Source of the DNA: Elusimicrobia bacterium UBA5214
GTDB taxonomy: Bacteria; Elusimicrobiota; UBA5214
Assembly: GCA_002412545.1 (NCBI GenBank)
Contig: DHVG01000022.1
Coordinates: 521 to 13,995, forward strand
DNA: 13,475 nt
Direction: 5' to 3'
Position numbers and translations under genes: made by a program. Below the pieces are notes generated by a model, which saw only the letters and a list, made by a program, of their open reading frames with translations, ran no database searches and was not told where the DNA came from. Each line of letters opens with the position of its first letter. The first letter of the stretch is position 1. Positions 6,198 through 13,475 of this stretch are shown here, one piece after another.

Positions 6198-9100
6198 GTG
6201 GCAATGGTTGGACTAAAAGAAAAAAAGGAAAAAATAGTTTTGTTTCCTCGTCCGAAATTTAGGAAACTGTCAGCACAACTAGATTTTTCTGATTTTTCCT
6301 CCATTCGGATATCAATTGCCAGTCCAGAACAAATTCGTTCTTGGAGTTACGGAGAAGTGAAGAAAACCGATACAATTAACTACCGTACTTTTCGTCCTGA
6401 GCGCGATGGACTTTTTTGCGAACGTATTTTTGGTCCTTTAAGAGACTGGGAATGTAATTGTGGTAAATATAAATATATTAAACATAAAGGAATAATTTGT
6501 GACCGCTGCGGTGTGGAAGTAACTGAGTCAAAGGTGCGTCGTGAACGGATGGGACATATTGAACTATCTTCACCGGTTGCTCATATCTGGTTCTTGCGAA
6601 AAACACCTTCAAGGATTGCTACACTTTTAGGAATGAAAATGGGTGAAGTAGAAAAAGTCATTTATTATACTCGGTATATTGTGCTTGAAGATTTTAAAGA
6701 TAACCAAGGAAAAACGATCCTTGAGAAAAAACAGATTCTTAACGAAGATGAACACCGTAAATATAAACAGGAACACGGACAAAAACTTAAGACCGGCATC
6801 GGTGCTGAAGCGATTAGACAACTTTTAAGTGAAATTGATTTAAAAAAAGAAGGGGAAGAATTACGTAAAAAGATACAAAGTTCTCAATCAGATTCTGAAC
6901 GTAACCGACTACTTACCCATTTACGTATTCTTGAAGGTTTTCTTAAGTCAGGATGTCGACCCGAATGGATGATTTTGACAGTATTGCCGGTTATTCCTCC
7001 AGATTTGCGCCCCTTGGTTCCTTTAGAAGGAGGAAGATTCGCTACATCCGACTCGAATGACCTTTACCGACGGATTATTAATCGTAACAATCGACTTAGA
7101 CACATTATGCTATTAAAAGCACCAGAAGTAATGATTCATAATGAAAAACGTTTACTTCAAGAGGCAGTAGATGTTTTGTTCGAAAATGGCGCCCGAGGTA
7201 AAGTTATCACTGGTGCTGGTAATCGTCCCTTGAAATCCCTATCCGATATTATCAAAGGTAAACAAGGTCGTTTCCGACAAAATCTTCTGGGTAAAAGGGT
7301 TGACTATTCCGGAAGAAGCGTAGTTGTAGTTGGTCCTAATTTAAAACTACATCAATGTGGATTGCCTAAGGAAATTGCCCTGGAACTTTTTAAACCTTTT
7401 ATTCTAAGAGAATTAATGCAACAATATAATGTTACTTTGCGGACAGCAAAACGTATGCTTGAACGAGCTAAACCTGAAGTTTGGGACATTTTAGAAAAAG
7501 TAACAAAAAATCATCCGATACTTCTTAACCGTGCACCGACATTACATAGATTAAGTATTCAAGCATTTGAACCGGTACTTGTAGAAGGGAAAGCGATACA
7601 ATTACATCCTTTGACTTGTGCTGCATTTAATGCTGATTTTGATGGTGACCAGATGGCGGTACATTTACCTCTTTCTTTAGAGGCTCAATTGGAAGCTCGG
7701 CTTCTGATGCTTGCTTCAAATAATATTCTTTCCCCAGCTTCGGGACGCCCGATATCTACGCCATCGCAGGATATAGTTTTGGGCTGTAGTTATTTAACTC
7801 GTGATAAGATTGGTGATTTAGGTGAAGGTAAAGTTTTTTCTTCTAAGGAAGAAGTATTCAGTGCTTATCAAAATAATAAAATTGGGTTAAATGCTCGGAT
7901 TAAAGTATACGGAATAAACCATAATTTGAATGAAGGTAAAAAGCCACAAGATTGGGAAGATTTCACCACCGTGGGTAGAATAATTTTCAGTGAGGTTATT
8001 CCTTCCGAACTTGGATATGTCAATGAGATTATTGATAAGAAAAATTTATCTAATTTAGTAGAAAAATGTTATCATCGTTTAGGTCTCTCCCGGACAGTCA
8101 CTCTTCTTGATGAAGTAAAAAAATTAGGTTATCACTATGCTACTTTAGCTGGATTAACAATGTCAATTTCGCAGATGCATATACCGGAAATTAAAGAAGA
8201 AATGATTAGTAAAGCACATACCCAAGTAAAAGAAATTGAACGACAGGCGAAAGAGGGAATAATTACTGAAGCTGAACGTTATAATCGGATAATTGATATC
8301 TGGACCCATGTTACTGAACGAATTACTGAAGCTGTGTTTAAGGAAATGAGCAAATTTGATGAACTTCCAGTTATATTTGGAGAGGAAAAATTTAATTCTT
8401 TACTTTTAATTGTCGGGTCAGGAGCACGTGGTTCCCGAGAACAAGTTCGTCAACTTTGTGGTATCCGTGGGTTAATGGCACGACCACAGAAAAAAATTAC
8501 TGGGGAAGTAGGCGAAATTATTGAGTCACCAGTGCTTTCCAATTTCCGTGAAGGGCTAACCGTATTGGAATATTTTATTTCTACTCATGGAGGAAGAAAA
8601 GGATTGGCCGATACTGCTTTGAAAACTGCTGATGCTGGATATTTAACTCGACGATTAGTAGATGTTGCTCATGATGTGGTAGTGACGATAGAAGACTGTG
8701 GTACGATAAACGGTGTGCGTATTGGTGCTTTACGCAGTGGTGACGAGATGATAGAATCTTTAGAAGAGCGTATCGTAGGACGAATTGTTTTAGATAATGT
8801 TGTGGGACTTCTACCTGACGGAAAAGGTGAATTCCACGAAGAGGTACTGGTGGAAGCTGGGCAGATGATTACCTCTGAACAAGCACGAAAAATTGAACAG
8901 GCAGGTATTGAAAGGATACGGATTCGCTCGGTCCTTACTTGTGAGTCACCTTTTGGCGTTTGTGCAAAATGCTATGGTTTAAATCTTGCTACTGGACGAT
9001 TAGTGAACATTGGTGAAGCAGTAGGGATAATCGCGGCACAATCTATTGGTGAACCGGGCACACAGCTTACTTTGCGTACTTTCCATATCGGTGGAACAGC

Positions 9101-10358
9101 AGCACGAATTTTGAAGAAATTCCAAGCGAAGGTTAGTCGAGGAGGAGTAGTAAGACATCACAATATTCGTATAATTAAAACTAAAGAAAAACAGTTAATT
9201 AATGTTAGCCGTAATGCAGTCATTAGTATTCGTGAACTTGGGGGAAAAGAAATTAAAGAACATTATGAAATTCCTTACGGAGCAAAGTTATATGTTAAAG
9301 AAAATCAAAAAGTTAGCAGTGGCGAACTTATTGCTGAATGGGACCCTTATATTTTACCAATTCTAAGTGAAGTTGAAGGAATAGTTAAACTACTTGACGT
9401 TATTGAAGGCACCACTTTGCAGGAGGAGAAAAATCGCGTAACCGGGTTAGTAGAAAGAAAAATTATTGAACATCGTGTTGACCGTCTACATCCGCAAGTG
9501 GCCATTCTTAGTAAAGATGGAGAAAAAAAGGCAGCTTATTCTCTCCCGGTAGATGCGCATTTAGTAGTTAATAACGGTGACCAAGTAGGAATTGGGACTA
9601 TTTTGGCAAAGCTCCCCCAGGAAGTTAGTCGGAGTAAAGATATTACTGGTGGGTTACCACGAGTATCCGAACTTTTTGAAGCACGGAAACCCAAAGATTC
9701 AGCGATAATTTCTGAAATTGATGGGGTTGTTAAAATTGTTTCTACTCCTAAGGGGACACCTAAGATAATCGTAACCAATGAAGATACTGGTTTCACTCGC
9801 GAATATAATATTCCTCAAGGTACACATTTACTAGTTTATGATGGTGATCGGGTTAGTGTTGGTGAACCGTTAACGGCAGGAGCAATTAATCCTCATGATA
9901 TTCTTGTGGTGCAAGGAGTTAAAGAGGTCCAAGAACATTTAGTAAATGAAGTTCAACAAGTCTACCGTCTCCAAGGTGTAACAATAAATGATAAACATAT
10001 TGAAATAATTATCCGTCAGATGAGTTTTCATGTGAAAATCACTAAAAGAGGTGATACAAAATTTCTTCTCGGTGAAATTGTGAAAAAGAATAAATTTGAA
10101 GAAGAAAATCAGTTAATGAAAAAAATAGGTAAACAGCAGGCGGAAGCCTACCCGGTACTTTTGGGTATAACTAAAGCATCACTTTCTTCCGAGTCGTTCA
10201 TTTCCGCAGCAAGTTTCCAAGAGACATCCCGGGTTTTAACTGAAGCAGCCGTAAGAGGTGAAGTTGACCGTCTCCGTGGATTAAAAGAAAATGTAATCAT
10301 TGGACATCTTATCCCGGCTGGGACAGGATTAAAAGAATATCAAAAGGTCTTAAGTTGA
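6198..10358 (+). CDS. rpoC: DNA-directed RNA polymerase subunit beta'
   Basis: The beta' subunit holds the catalytic magnesium. The 1386-residue product has the zinc-binding cysteines Cys86, Cys88, Cys101 and Cys104 near the N-terminus. The invariant catalytic motif NADFDGDQMAVH begins at 478 (Asp480, Asp482, Asp484). The second zinc site uses Cys834, Cys915, Cys922 and Cys925. The trigger loop begins at TLRTFHIGG (958-966, with Arg960 and His963). It is interrupted by about 180 residues (~967-1146) before resuming at KDITGGLPR, which matches the place and approximate size of the E. coli SI3 insertion. The C-terminus has the expected FISAASFQETSRVLTEAA and GLKENVIIGHLIPAGTG. A GTG start at 6198 is well spaced (6-8 nt) from the GGGGGA ribosome-binding site at the end of rpoB; ATG 6204 is the alternative. 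The 3-nt gap from rpoB suggests coupled translation, suited to equal amounts of both subunits. Confidence 0.98.
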   Translation: MAMVGLKEKKEKIVLFPRPKFRKLSAQLDFSDFSSIRISIASPEQIRSWSYGEVKKTDTINYRTFRPERDGLFCERIFGPLRDWECNCGKYKYIKHKGIICDRCGVEVTESKVRRERMGHIELSSPVAHIWFLRKTPSRIATLLGMKMGEVEKVIYYTRYIVLEDFKDNQGKTILEKKQILNEDEHRKYKQEHGQKLKTGIGAEAIRQLLSEIDLKKEGEELRKKIQSSQSDSERNRLLTHLRILEGFLKSGCRPEWMILTVLPVIPPDLRPLVPLEGGRFATSDSNDLYRRIINRNNRLRHIMLLKAPEVMIHNEKRLLQEAVDVLFENGARGKVITGAGNRPLKSLSDIIKGKQGRFRQNLLGKRVDYSGRSVVVVGPNLKLHQCGLPKEIALELFKPFILRELMQQYNVTLRTAKRMLERAKPEVWDILEKVTKNHPILLNRAPTLHRLSIQAFEPVLVEGKAIQLHPLTCAAFNADFDGDQMAVHLPLSLEAQLEARLLMLASNNILSPASGRPISTPSQDIVLGCSYLTRDKIGDLGEGKVFSSKEEVFSAYQNNKIGLNARIKVYGINHNLNEGKKPQDWEDFTTVGRIIFSEVIPSELGYVNEIIDKKNLSNLVEKCYHRLGLSRTVTLLDEVKKLGYHYATLAGLTMSISQMHIPEIKEEMISKAHTQVKEIERQAKEGIITEAERYNRIIDIWTHVTERITEAVFKEMSKFDELPVIFGEEKFNSLLLIVGSGARGSREQVRQLCGIRGLMARPQKKITGEVGEIIESPVLSNFREGLTVLEYFISTHGGRKGLADTALKTADAGYLTRRLVDVAHDVVVTIEDCGTINGVRIGALRSGDEMIESLEERIVGRIVLDNVVGLLPDGKGEFHEEVLVEAGQMITSEQARKIEQAGIERIRIRSVLTCESPFGVCAKCYGLNLATGRLVNIGEAVGIIAAQSIGEPGTQLTLRTFHIGGTAARILKKFQAKVSRGGVVRHHNIRIIKTKEKQLINVSRNAVISIRELGGKEIKEHYEIPYGAKLYVKENQKVSSGELIAEWDPYILPILSEVEGIVKLLDVIEGTTLQEEKNRVTGLVERKIIEHRVDRLHPQVAILSKDGEKKAAYSLPVDAHLVVNNGDQVGIGTILAKLPQEVSRSKDITGGLPRVSELFEARKPKDSAIISEIDGVVKIVSTPKGTPKIIVTNEDTGFTREYNIPQGTHLLVYDGDRVSVGEPLTAGAINPHDILVVQGVKEVQEHLVNEVQQVYRLQGVTINDKHIEIIIRQMSFHVKITKRGDTKFLLGEIVKKNKFEEENQLMKKIGKQQAEAYPVLLGITKASLSSESFISAASFQETSRVLTEAAVRGEVDRLRGLKENVIIGHLIPAGTGLKEYQKVLS

Positions 10359-10370
10359 GAAATAATTAGA

Positions 10371-10745
10371 ATGCCAACAATAAATCAATTAGTTCGTTTA
10401 GGTCGTGAAGATATCATCAAGAAGACCAAAGCACCGGCATTGAAAGGGGCACCCCAACGACGTGGCGTTTGTGTGCGTGTTTTCACTACTACTCCTAAGA
10501 AGCCAAATTCAGCGTTACGGAAGGTCGCACGAGTAAAATTGACTTCCGGTACGGAGGTGACCGCTTATATACCCGGTATCGGTCATAATCTCCAAGAACA
10601 TTCTATCGTCTTAGTCCGTGGAGGAAGAGTAAAAGATTTACCCGGAGTAAGGTATCATATTATTCGTGGAACTTTGGATGCAGCCGGTGTTGAAGGTCGT
10701 CGACAAGGGCGCTCAAAGTATGGCGCAAAAATGCCCAAGGCTTAA
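10371..10745 (+). CDS. rpsL: 30S ribosomal protein S12
   Basis: S12 sits at the decoding centre of the small subunit and contributes to tRNA selection accuracy. The 124-residue product has the expected TTPKKPNSALRK at 40-51 and GRVKDLPGVRYH at 85-96, ending RSKYGAKMPKA. Lys43 and Lys88, the classic sites of streptomycin-resistance mutations, are unchanged. Asp89, the residue methylthiolated in E. coli, is present. The start lies 12 nt after rpoC, with only a weak purine stretch and no clear Shine-Dalgarno sequence. This makes coupling to rpoC translation likely. It is the first gene of the str cluster. Confidence 0.98.
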   Translation: MPTINQLVRLGREDIIKKTKAPALKGAPQRRGVCVRVFTTTPKKPNSALRKVARVKLTSGTEVTAYIPGIGHNLQEHSIVLVRGGRVKDLPGVRYHIIRGTLDAAGVEGRRQGRSKYGAKMPKA

Positions 10746-10759
10746 AAAAAGAAAAAAGA

Positions 10760-11233
10760 ATGCCAAGAGACCAACGGAAAGTAGTAAAAAGAGAAATTTT
10801 ACCTGATTGGAAATACAACTCAATAATAATCAAGAAATTTATTAACAAGTTAAATTTTCGTGGCAAGAAATCTCTTGCAGAGAAAATTATCTATCAGGCG
10901 ATGGATGTACTGAAGGAAAAAACTAAAGAAAACCCAGTAAAAGTAGTTACTCAAGCAGTAGATAAGGTTCGTCCTTTGTTGGAAGTAAAACCAAGACGGG
11001 TCGGAGGAGCAACTTTTCAAGTACCAGTTGAGGTTAAACCGGACCGGTCTTATTCCTTAGCTTTGCGTTGGATTATTAATTATGCTCGCCAACGTAAAGG
11101 TAAACCGATGTCTCAAAAACTAGCTGAGGAACTTCTTGATGCTTATCAAGGACAAGGGGCAGCGACAAAAAAACGTGAAGATACACATAAAATGGCCGAG
11201 GCAAATCGTGCCTTTGCGCATTATCGCTGGTAA
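10760..11233 (+). CDS. rpsG: 30S ribosomal protein S7
   Basis: S7 is the primary binder that nucleates assembly of the 3' major domain (head) of 16S rRNA, and it contacts E-site tRNA. The 157-residue product is of normal bacterial length. It starts MPRDQRKVVKREILPDWKYN and contains the family motif KPRRVGGATFQVPVEV near 72-87. It ends DTHKMAEANRAFAHYRW. It lies 14 nt after rpsL. The upstream sequence is a run of A broken by single G residues and not a true Shine-Dalgarno site, so coupling or A-rich leader recognition is likely. Confidence 0.98.
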   Translation: MPRDQRKVVKREILPDWKYNSIIIKKFINKLNFRGKKSLAEKIIYQAMDVLKEKTKENPVKVVTQAVDKVRPLLEVKPRRVGGATFQVPVEVKPDRSYSLALRWIINYARQRKGKPMSQKLAEELLDAYQGQGAATKKREDTHKMAEANRAFAHYRW

Positions 11234-11266
11234 TCTGGAAAATCAAGCGGTTTACGGTGAACAGAA

Positions 11267-13351
11267 ATGGATATAGAAAAAATTAGAAATATTGGTATTA
11301 TTGCACATATTGATGCCGGGAAGACTACTACTACTGAACGAATTCTTTATTATACCGGCAAAATTTATAAAATTGGTGAAGTCGACAAAGGGACAGCAAC
11401 GATGGACTGGATGCCACAAGAACAGGAACGTGGAATTACGATTACTTCGGCAGCAACTACCTGTTTTTGGCATGAGCATCAAATAAACATTATTGATACA
11501 CCTGGACATGTTGATTTTACTATTGAAGTTGAACGTTCCTTGAGGATTCTTGACGGAGCAGTGGTTGTCTTCTGTGGTGTAGGTGGTGTTGAACCGCAAT
11601 CCGAGACCGTCTGGAGACAAGCAGACCGTTATCATGTTCCAAGGATAGTTTTTGTAAATAAACTTGACCGTGTAGGAAGCGACTTTTTTGCTGTTGTTGA
11701 ACAAATGCGGAAACGCTTGGAGGCGAAACCTCTAATTCTTGAATTACCTTTAGGTAAAGAAGAAAATTTTTCGGGAGTAATTGATTTACTGAAAATGAAA
11801 AGTATAATTTGGAAACATACTTCAGAGGCAAATGGAATTGATGACGGTTGTATGTATGAGGAAAAAATGATTCCTGAAGAATACTTGGCGAAGGCAAAAA
11901 AATATCGTGAGCAGTTATTGGAAACTTTAGCAGAAGTTGATGAAGATATCTTGAGGAAATATCTACACGGAGAAAGCATTGACTTTGAAAAAATTAAAAA
12001 AACAATACGAAAAAATACAATTGCCAACAAATTTTTTCCTGTCTTTTGTGGTGCAGCATTCAGAAATAAGGGTATTCAACTATTAATTGACGCAATTATT
12101 GATTATTTGCCTTCACCTTTAGATTTATCGGGAGTAACTGGTGAGAACCCGCAAACGAAAGAAAAAATATTTCGTCATACAGGAATTGACGAACCGCTTA
12201 CTACACTCGCTTTCAAGATACAAATAGACCCTTATGTAGGTAAATTAACCTATTTAAGAATCTATTCAGGTAAATTAGAAAGCGGTAGGACAATTTATAA
12301 TGCGGTTCGTTCTACAAAAGAACGGATTGGCCGTATTTTAAGAATGCATGCTAATCGTCGGGAAGAACTGAAAGAAGCAAACGCAGGCGATATAATTGCT
12401 TGTGTTGGATTGAAAAGAACTTTTACTGGTGATACTTTAACCAAAGAAGATAAACCAATTATTCTTGAATCGATGTACTTTCCTCACCCAGTAGTATCTT
12501 TAGCCATTGAACCAAAAACTAAGAATGATGAAGAAAAGCTTGCACTTGCTTTAAACCGTCTTGCCGAAGAAGATCCTACATTTAAAATTAAGGTAGATTC
12601 GGAAACCGGGCAAACAATTATTTCCGGTATGGGTGAATTACATCTGGAAATTCTTCTTGAGCGGATGCAGAGGGAATTTAATGTTTCCGCAAATGTTGGT
12701 CGTCCAATGGTTGCTTACCGAGAGAGTATTAAACGAGCTGTCCGTGAAGAAGGCAAATTCATTCGTCAGACTGGTGGACGAGGACAATATGGGCATGTAT
12801 GGATTGAGTTAAGTCCGCTACCACAAGGTGAAGGATTTAAGTTTGTGAACAAAATTACTGGTGGTGCTATTCCCAGAGAATATTTCTCAGCAATTGAAAA
12901 AGGAACAACTGAGGGGTTAGAAGAAGGTGTACTTGCCGGATATCCATTAGTTGATGTTCAAGTTACCTTACTTGATGGTTCATACCATGAGGTTGATTCC
13001 AGTAACATTGCTTATGAAATAGCGGCATCAATTGCAGTAAAAAATGCAGCGAAAAAGGCTGAACCAGCACTTTTAGAACCAGTAATGAAATTGGTAATTT
13101 TTACACCCGAAGAGTATATCGGTGATGTACTTGCTGACCTTAGTGCTCGTAGGGGAGAAATAAAAGAAATGGAAATGAAAGGGAAAATTAAAGTAATTAT
13201 GGGTTATGTTCCCTTAGCGGAAATGTTTGGTTATGCTACGGTTTTACGTTCTTTAAGTCAAGGGCGGGCAAGTTATTCTCTTGAACCATTGCGTTATCAA
13301 GAAGTGCCCAAAGAAATTGTGGAGACAATATTGGAGAAAGCAACCGTTTAG
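11267..13351 (+). CDS. fusA: Elongation factor G
   Basis: EF-G is the GTPase that drives tRNA-mRNA translocation and, with ribosome recycling factor, recycling. The 694-residue product is close to the usual size (704 in E. coli). The GTP-binding motifs are the P-loop AHIDAGKTT (13-21), switch I RGITI (55-59), DTPGH (77-81, with catalytic His81) and NKLD (131-134). All five EF-G domains can be followed, including MGELHLEI in domain III, the GGRGQYGHV segment and the domain IV tip SYHEVDSS with His574, and a domain V ending MFGYATVLRSLSQGRASY. The ATG at 11267 begins MDIEKIRNIGII, a short leader typical of the family, after a modest GGTGA site 33 nt downstream of rpsG. Nothing suggests a specialised paralogue. 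Confidence 0.98.
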   Translation: MDIEKIRNIGIIAHIDAGKTTTTERILYYTGKIYKIGEVDKGTATMDWMPQEQERGITITSAATTCFWHEHQINIIDTPGHVDFTIEVERSLRILDGAVVVFCGVGGVEPQSETVWRQADRYHVPRIVFVNKLDRVGSDFFAVVEQMRKRLEAKPLILELPLGKEENFSGVIDLLKMKSIIWKHTSEANGIDDGCMYEEKMIPEEYLAKAKKYREQLLETLAEVDEDILRKYLHGESIDFEKIKKTIRKNTIANKFFPVFCGAAFRNKGIQLLIDAIIDYLPSPLDLSGVTGENPQTKEKIFRHTGIDEPLTTLAFKIQIDPYVGKLTYLRIYSGKLESGRTIYNAVRSTKERIGRILRMHANRREELKEANAGDIIACVGLKRTFTGDTLTKEDKPIILESMYFPHPVVSLAIEPKTKNDEEKLALALNRLAEEDPTFKIKVDSETGQTIISGMGELHLEILLERMQREFNVSANVGRPMVAYRESIKRAVREEGKFIRQTGGRGQYGHVWIELSPLPQGEGFKFVNKITGGAIPREYFSAIEKGTTEGLEEGVLAGYPLVDVQVTLLDGSYHEVDSSNIAYEIAASIAVKNAAKKAEPALLEPVMKLVIFTPEEYIGDVLADLSARRGEIKEMEMKGKIKVIMGYVPLAEMFGYATVLRSLSQGRASYSLEPLRYQEVPKEIVETILEKATV

Positions 13352-13356
13352 AATGA

Positions 13357-13431
13357 GACGATGCAAACAGATGATAAACGGATGCAGACAGATTTTTTAT
13401 CCGTTTGAATCCGCTTAAATCTGTCTGAATC
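13357..13431. repeat. Interlocked inverted repeats in the fusA-tuf spacer
   Basis: Arms 13381-13395 and 13417-13431 pair at 14 of 15 positions around a 21-nt loop. The loop contains ATCCGTTT (13399-13406), complementary to AAACGGAT (13376-13383) just upstream of and overlapping the first arm. The order is therefore A-B-A'-B', which allows either alternative hairpins or a pseudoknot-like fold. ATGCAAACAGAT (13361-13372) is a one-mismatch direct copy of ATGCAGACAGAT (13382-13393), 21 nt apart. ATCCGTTT recurs as ATCCGCTT 10 nt downstream. There is no T-run after the stem, so it is not a standard terminator. Its position just before the tuf ribosome-binding site allows a regulatory or processing role, or it may be a dispersed repeat. 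Confidence 0.65.
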
Positions 13432-13438
13432 ATTTTAA

Positions 13439-13445
13439 AAGGAGG
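13439..13445 (+). promoter_or_regulatory. Strong Shine-Dalgarno site of tuf
   Basis: AAGGAGG ends 8 nt before the tuf ATG at 13454, an ideal sequence and distance. It lies 7 nt after the inverted repeat in the spacer, so folding of that repeat would leave the site exposed and not buried. Confidence 0.85.
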
Positions 13446-13453
13446 TTTAAAAG

Positions 13454-13475
13454 ATGGCGAAGGCAAAATTTGAGC
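13454..13475 (+). CDS. tuf: Elongation factor Tu, N-terminal seven codons (partial)
   Basis: Only MAKAKFE is in the window, and the gene continues beyond its end. This start resembles the usual EF-Tu N-terminus (MAKxKFE/MAKEKF). The position directly after fusA and the strong Shine-Dalgarno site both fit the classical end of the str operon. EF-Tu delivers aminoacyl-tRNA to the ribosome and is usually the most abundant protein in the cell. The identification rests on seven residues plus gene order. Confidence 0.88.

Noticed and set aside
11520..12030. Long minus-strand reading frames inside fusA, and others inside rpoB and rpoC
   Set aside because: They lie wholly within strongly conserved genes on the other strand, have low-complexity Ser/Phe/Leu-rich products and no ribosome-binding context.
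13381..13437. Rho-independent terminator between fusA and tuf
   Set aside because: The stem is not followed by a run of T (only four), and it is directly followed by the tuf ribosome-binding site.

Overview
This is an AT-rich stretch of a bacterial chromosome carrying the end of an rRNA operon followed by a complete block of transcription and translation genes, all on the + strand. It has 23S and 5S rRNA of bacterial type, a gene for a probable outer-membrane beta-barrel with a signal peptide, and an RpoC with a large insertion in the trigger loop. Together these point to a diderm (Gram-negative-type) bacterium. The unusual junction upstream of rplJ, the word-like repeats between genes and several unusual RpoB residues suggest an uncultured lineage such as WOR-3 or Omnitrophota. 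That placement is a guess and not a sequence match.

Layout: 1-398 is the 3' end of 23S rRNA (about E. coli position 2511 to the end, including the A-loop, part of the peptidyl-transferase centre and the sarcin-ricin loop). 399-504 is a 23S-5S spacer with no tRNA. 505-626 is 5S rRNA, enclosed by a 16-bp inverted repeat that looks like a precursor-processing stem. 689-1411 encodes an unrecognised exported beta-barrel-like protein, followed after 1 nt by rplJ (L10). 1980-2075 is a repeat-bearing spacer. Then come rplL (L7/L12), rpoB, rpoC, rpsL (S12), rpsG (S7) and fusA (EF-G), all closely packed. A 102-nt spacer with interlocked inverted repeats follows, and the window ends in the first seven codons of tuf (EF-Tu).

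The genes form the classical beta-operon (rplJL-rpoBC) joined to the str operon (rpsL-rpsG-fusA-tuf), which is a common bacterial order. The unusual part is the upstream end. The expected secE-nusG-rplK-rplA genes are absent, and an rRNA operon plus the envelope-protein gene take their place. No convincing terminator or promoter was seen between 5S and rplJ, so read-through from the rRNA operon into the ribosomal-protein and RNA-polymerase genes is possible.

All complete genes look intact. No mobile element, CRISPR array, tRNA or broken gene was found. The window is mostly core housekeeping sequence, and I see no new multi-gene system. The points worth a second look are the operon junction, the 5S stem, the unknown outer-membrane gene, the intergenic repeats and three departures from normally invariant RpoB positions.
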